Shown one piece after another: positions 61,659-64,000 of a DNA stretch of 64,000 nucleotides. Under the pieces are notes generated by a model, which was not told the origin of the DNA, did not search any database, and saw only the letters and a list, made by a program, of their open reading frames with translations. A program made the position numbers and the translations under genes. Within the stretch, counting starts at the first letter, position 1. The number at the start of each line of letters is the position of its first letter. Source of the stretch: Shouchella tritolerans (GTDB lineage: Bacteria; Bacillota; Bacilli; Bacillales; Bacillaceae_D); contig NZ_JAODPB010000001.1 of the NCBI RefSeq assembly GCF_025770735.1, forward strand, positions 682,001-746,000, given 5' to 3'.

Positions 61659-62957
61659 TTAGTTGGTAGAGGTCAATAATTGGGCAAGTACGTCCTTTAA
61701 TACTGCCGTGCCTTTTACACAGTCGTCAAGTGAGGTAAACTCCTCTGGACAATGGCTTCTTCCGTCAACACTCGGCACAAAAATCATGCCTGTATGGGGG
61801 ACATGGCGGCCGACAATCATCGCATCATGCCCAGCGCCGCTAGGGAGAGTCATCGTAGGCAAGCCTAGCTTTACTCCACTTGCTTTGATCGTCTCTTGAA
61901 TAAATAGAGAGATGGGAACAGGGGCGATATCGGTTAATACTTCATAGGAAAAGTCCAGTCCTCGTTTGGCGGCAATCTCCAAACCGGCCGTTTGAATGGC
62001 TTTTACTAAGCGGTTGCGTTGTGCAAGCTCAATGTCGCGAATGTCAACAGTAAGTGTCACTTCACCGCTAATCACATTCGGCGTATTTGGATATACCGTT
62101 TGTTGGCCAACGGTAGCGACAGCGGTTTTGCTGAACTGGGCAGGGAGGCTTTCAATCGCGACCAGCCATTCTGCTCCAGCAACAGCTGCGTCTTTGCGCA
62201 TGCCCATCGGCGTATTTCCGGCATGGTCGCTTTCGCCTTTAAATGTGCCCTGGAGCCATAGCGGGCCAGCAATACCGCTAACGACACCAATTGGAATATT
62301 TGCTTTTTCCAGCTGTTTGCCTTGCTCAATATGCAATTCGATGAAGGCATAAAAGTCTTCGTGCTGCCGATGGGCTTTTGCTAGTTTGTGTGGGTCAAAC
62401 CCTTGATTTTTTAAGGCATCCACTAACGTCACACCATCTTTGTCAGAGTAGCGTTCAAGGTCAGCCTCAGAAAATTCGCCCATCATCACTTGCGAGCCAT
62501 AAATGCCAGTTGGAAATCGAGATCCTTCCTCGTTTACAAAAATAATCCATTCCAACGGGCGGGGAAATGGCTTGCCTTCTTCTAGAAGCGATTCAATTGC
62601 GCATAGGGAAGCAATCGCGCCGAGAGCGCCATCGAACGCCCCACCGTTGACAACGGTATCAATATGAGAACCAGTTGCTACGGCGCCTAGATCAGGCCGT
62701 GTTCCTTCTAACCGGCCAATAAGGTTCCCAACCTCGTCCTCTCGCATTGTAAGCCCAATACGTTTCCCCCATTGCGTGAGCAGTCGTTTTGCGTGTGCTT
62801 CCTCGTTGGTATAAGCAAGCCTCGTCACCCCTCCTGCTTTCGTACGGCCAATTTGCGATAGGGCGGTGAGGCGGGCTGCGAGTTTGTTCGGCTGGATGCC
62901 ATTGAGCGCTTTTATATGCGTGGCATCATCGTTGAATTGTTGGCGGATAAAACTCAT
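61659..62957 (-). CDS. M20 family amidase (hydantoinase/carbamoylase, allantoate deiminase type)
   Basis: A 432-residue two-metal amidohydrolase. The metal ligands appear in order: ATGSHIDTVVNGGAFDGALG, FVNEEGSRFPTG, and IELHIEQGKQLE; GAGHDAMIVGRHVPHTGMIF near the end is a family hallmark. Members cut N-carbamoyl amino acids, allantoate or beta-ureidopropionate. I use the ATG at 62957, since AAAAAGGAG lies before it; an ATG six codons upstream would contain that site. No pathway partner lies beside it, so the substrate is not fixed. Confidence 0.9.
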   Translation of the reverse strand: MSFIRQQFNDDATHIKALNGIQPNKLAARLTALSQIGRTKAGGVTRLAYTNEEAHAKRLLTQWGKRIGLTMREDEVGNLIGRLEGTRPDLGAVATGSHIDTVVNGGAFDGALGAIASLCAIESLLEEGKPFPRPLEWIIFVNEEGSRFPTGIYGSQVMMGEFSEADLERYSDKDGVTLVDALKNQGFDPHKLAKAHRQHEDFYAFIELHIEQGKQLEKANIPIGVVSGIAGPLWLQGTFKGESDHAGNTPMGMRKDAAVAGAEWLVAIESLPAQFSKTAVATVGQQTVYPNTPNVISGEVTLTVDIRDIELAQRNRLVKAIQTAGLEIAAKRGLDFSYEVLTDIAPVPISLFIQETIKASGVKLGLPTMTLPSGAGHDAMIVGRHVPHTGMIFVPSVDGRSHCPEEFTSLDDCVKGTAVLKDVLAQLLTSTN

Positions 62958-63085
62958 ATTATGCTCCTTTTTCATATAAATGGTCGTCTCCCCTTATTAT
63001 ACACAGCCAAAGCGAGTTGTCTTTCTAAATAAGTCGAAGTCGATTATGATAAGGAAAGAGATATCGTAAAAAAGGAGGAAAAGGG

Positions 63086-63772
63086 ATGCAGAAAACCGCC
63101 ATCCAAGTCATTAAAGGGCAGGGTTTTCCAAGCGGCGAGCAGCTTTCTGTTCGTGGAGGTCGCATGCTCATTGGCCGGGCAGGCCCTTCTGTCGATGTTG
63201 GCTTTGTCGATCCTTATATTTCACGCAAGCATGCTTTAATAGAAGAAAAAGACGGCCATTATACAATAACAGACTTGAATAGCAAGCATGGTGTGGAAGT
63301 GAATCGGCTGCAAATACCACCAGGCAAGCCTTTTCCTCTGCACCACAGTGATTCGATCACATTGGCGAAAGGGGCAGCGGAGCTGACATTTTTGCATGGA
63401 AGCGAACAACGCCAAGAACAAACGCGAGAATTAGATGCCGTCACTGACCATCGTTTGATTGTGCACAAGACGAAGCGGCAGGTCATTGTCGGTGGCAAGC
63501 GCCTTGCATTGAGCGGCAAACATATTGAATTGCTATTTTGCCTATATGATAATCGCAATCGTGCCGTCAGTTATGAAGAATTGAAAGTTAATGTTTGGCC
63601 AGAGCGTATGGTGGCACAAGGCGGATCGGTGCCTGATGTCGAAAAAGAAGAAGTGAATGCACTTGTTTATCGGCTTAGGAAGAAGCTAGGCGTTTACAGC
63701 AGCATGATTGTGACAGTCCCGAGGTACGGCTATATGCTTGATATAGGAGAAGGTCGCTCAAAGAAAGCTTGA
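63086..63772 (+). CDS. FHA domain protein with OmpR-type winged helix
   Basis: A 228-residue protein. Residues about 25-105 form an FHA domain (MLIGRAG, YISRKHALIEE, DLNSKHGVEVN), which binds phosphothreonine. Residues about 120-222 form an OmpR/PhoB-like winged helix (LALSGKHIELLFCLYDNRNR, divided as LALSGKHIELLF and CLYDNRNR, then YRLRKKLG and VPRYGYML). The ATG follows AAAAAAGGAGGAAAAGGG. No receiver domain or kinase lies beside it. It may be a DNA-binding output of a Ser/Thr kinase pathway. Confidence 0.85.
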   Translation: MQKTAIQVIKGQGFPSGEQLSVRGGRMLIGRAGPSVDVGFVDPYISRKHALIEEKDGHYTITDLNSKHGVEVNRLQIPPGKPFPLHHSDSITLAKGAAELTFLHGSEQRQEQTRELDAVTDHRLIVHKTKRQVIVGGKRLALSGKHIELLFCLYDNRNRAVSYEELKVNVWPERMVAQGGSVPDVEKEEVNALVYRLRKKLGVYSSMIVTVPRYGYMLDIGEGRSKKA

Positions 63773-63890
63773 ATCGGACATCGTAAGATTCTGAACATTA
63801 TTAGGGAAACGTCAGGAAAGCATCATCTTCATGCCATGTTAATAGAGGTAGCGTCTTGCTATGCTCAAGGGAGAAGATGAGGTGAAAACA

Positions 63891-64000
63891 ATGAAGAAGG
63901 CAATAATGGCTGCGAGTGTTTTAGGTCTAGCTGGTATAGTAGCATTTATAGGCGAAGGCCAACCAGCAGATGAACCAACATTCGCAAAAGAGATTCCGAA
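63891..64000 (+). CDS. Start of a secreted or membrane-anchored protein (3' truncated by window)
   Basis: The ATG at 63891 follows GATGAGGTG. Its first 36 codons read MKKAIMAASVLGLAGIVAFI, then GEGQPADEPTFAKEI. The Lys-rich start and hydrophobic stretch look like a signal peptide or membrane anchor. The frame is open at the window end. Family not recognised. Confidence 0.55.
   Translation, partial: MKKAIMAASVLGLAGIVAFIGEGQPADEPTFAKEIP

Overview
The window looks like chromosome of an alkaliphilic Bacillaceae bacterium, most likely Shouchella (Bacillus) clausii. Supporting signs are a 23S rRNA methyltransferase matching the Erm(34)/Erm(D) group with an ErmD-type leader peptide, a GsiB-type KGG repeat stress protein, a GerA-type spore germinant receptor operon, an ectoine hydroxylase, a gan galactan operon, and strong AGGAGG-type ribosome sites with many GTG and TTG starts. 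I saw no rRNA, tRNA, CRISPR array, transposase or prophage. Both window ends cut through genes (a chemoreceptor on the left, a small secreted protein on the right).

Layout. 1-2.9 kb: end of a chemoreceptor, then an SDR oxidoreductase and a sodium:solute symporter, closely coupled. 3-5 kb: an amidinohydrolase-fold enzyme divergent from an AraC regulator. 5.1-6.9 kb: a two-gene ABC transporter behind a palindromic operator. 6.9-9.1 kb: UDP-galactopyranose mutase (glf) divergent from a LysR regulator. 9.3-19.3 kb: a glycan locus with three GH3 proteins, a GtrA-like membrane protein and a family 2 glycosyltransferase; the first GH3 is domain-permuted and membrane anchored, and the third has changes at both catalytic acids. 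19.6-21.4 kb: a TrmB regulator and a DMT exporter that share an operator. 21.6-29.6 kb: ganR-ganS-ganP-ganQ-ganB-ganA for galactan uptake and breakdown. 29.9-33.7 kb: DinB, an M20 peptidase with an ATP-grasp ligase, and a MerR-DUF4260 pair. 33.8-35 kb: erm(34) with its attenuator leader. 35.2-36.5 kb: gsiB and a DJ-1/PfpI protein.

36.6-42.2 kb (minus strand): a sugar PTS operon in the order PRD regulator with EIIA domain, PfkA-like kinase, EIIB, UlaA-type EIIC and class II aldolase, behind a perfect cre site. 42.5-47.5 kb: VOC protein, membrane-attached alpha/beta hydrolase and a BceAB-type peptide-resistance transporter. 47.7-51.3 kb (minus strand): spore germinant receptor operon. 51.8-53.9 kb: an acidic lipoprotein and ectD. 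54.1-54.4 kb: remnant of an IclR regulator. 54.5-60.1 kb: btr-feuA-feuB-feuC-ybbA siderophore uptake with two Fur boxes. 60.1-61.6 kb: AT-rich segment with a 92-bp inverted repeat and an alpha/beta hydrolase. 61.7-64 kb: a hydantoinase/carbamoylase-type amidase, an FHA-winged-helix protein and the truncated secreted protein.

How the genes work together. Several cassettes carry uptake, catabolism and regulation side by side (gan, the PTS operon, feu), and most are preceded by readable operators: Fur, CcpA cre, a LacI-type palindrome, a TrmB repeat, a MerR 19-bp spacer and a BceR-like box. The most unusual parts are the GH3/GtrA/GT2 locus, the PTS-PFK-aldolase operon of unknown substrate, and the short repeat near 60.2 kb. 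Coordinates and residue counts come from reading the sequence; all family names rest on motif recognition without database searches.
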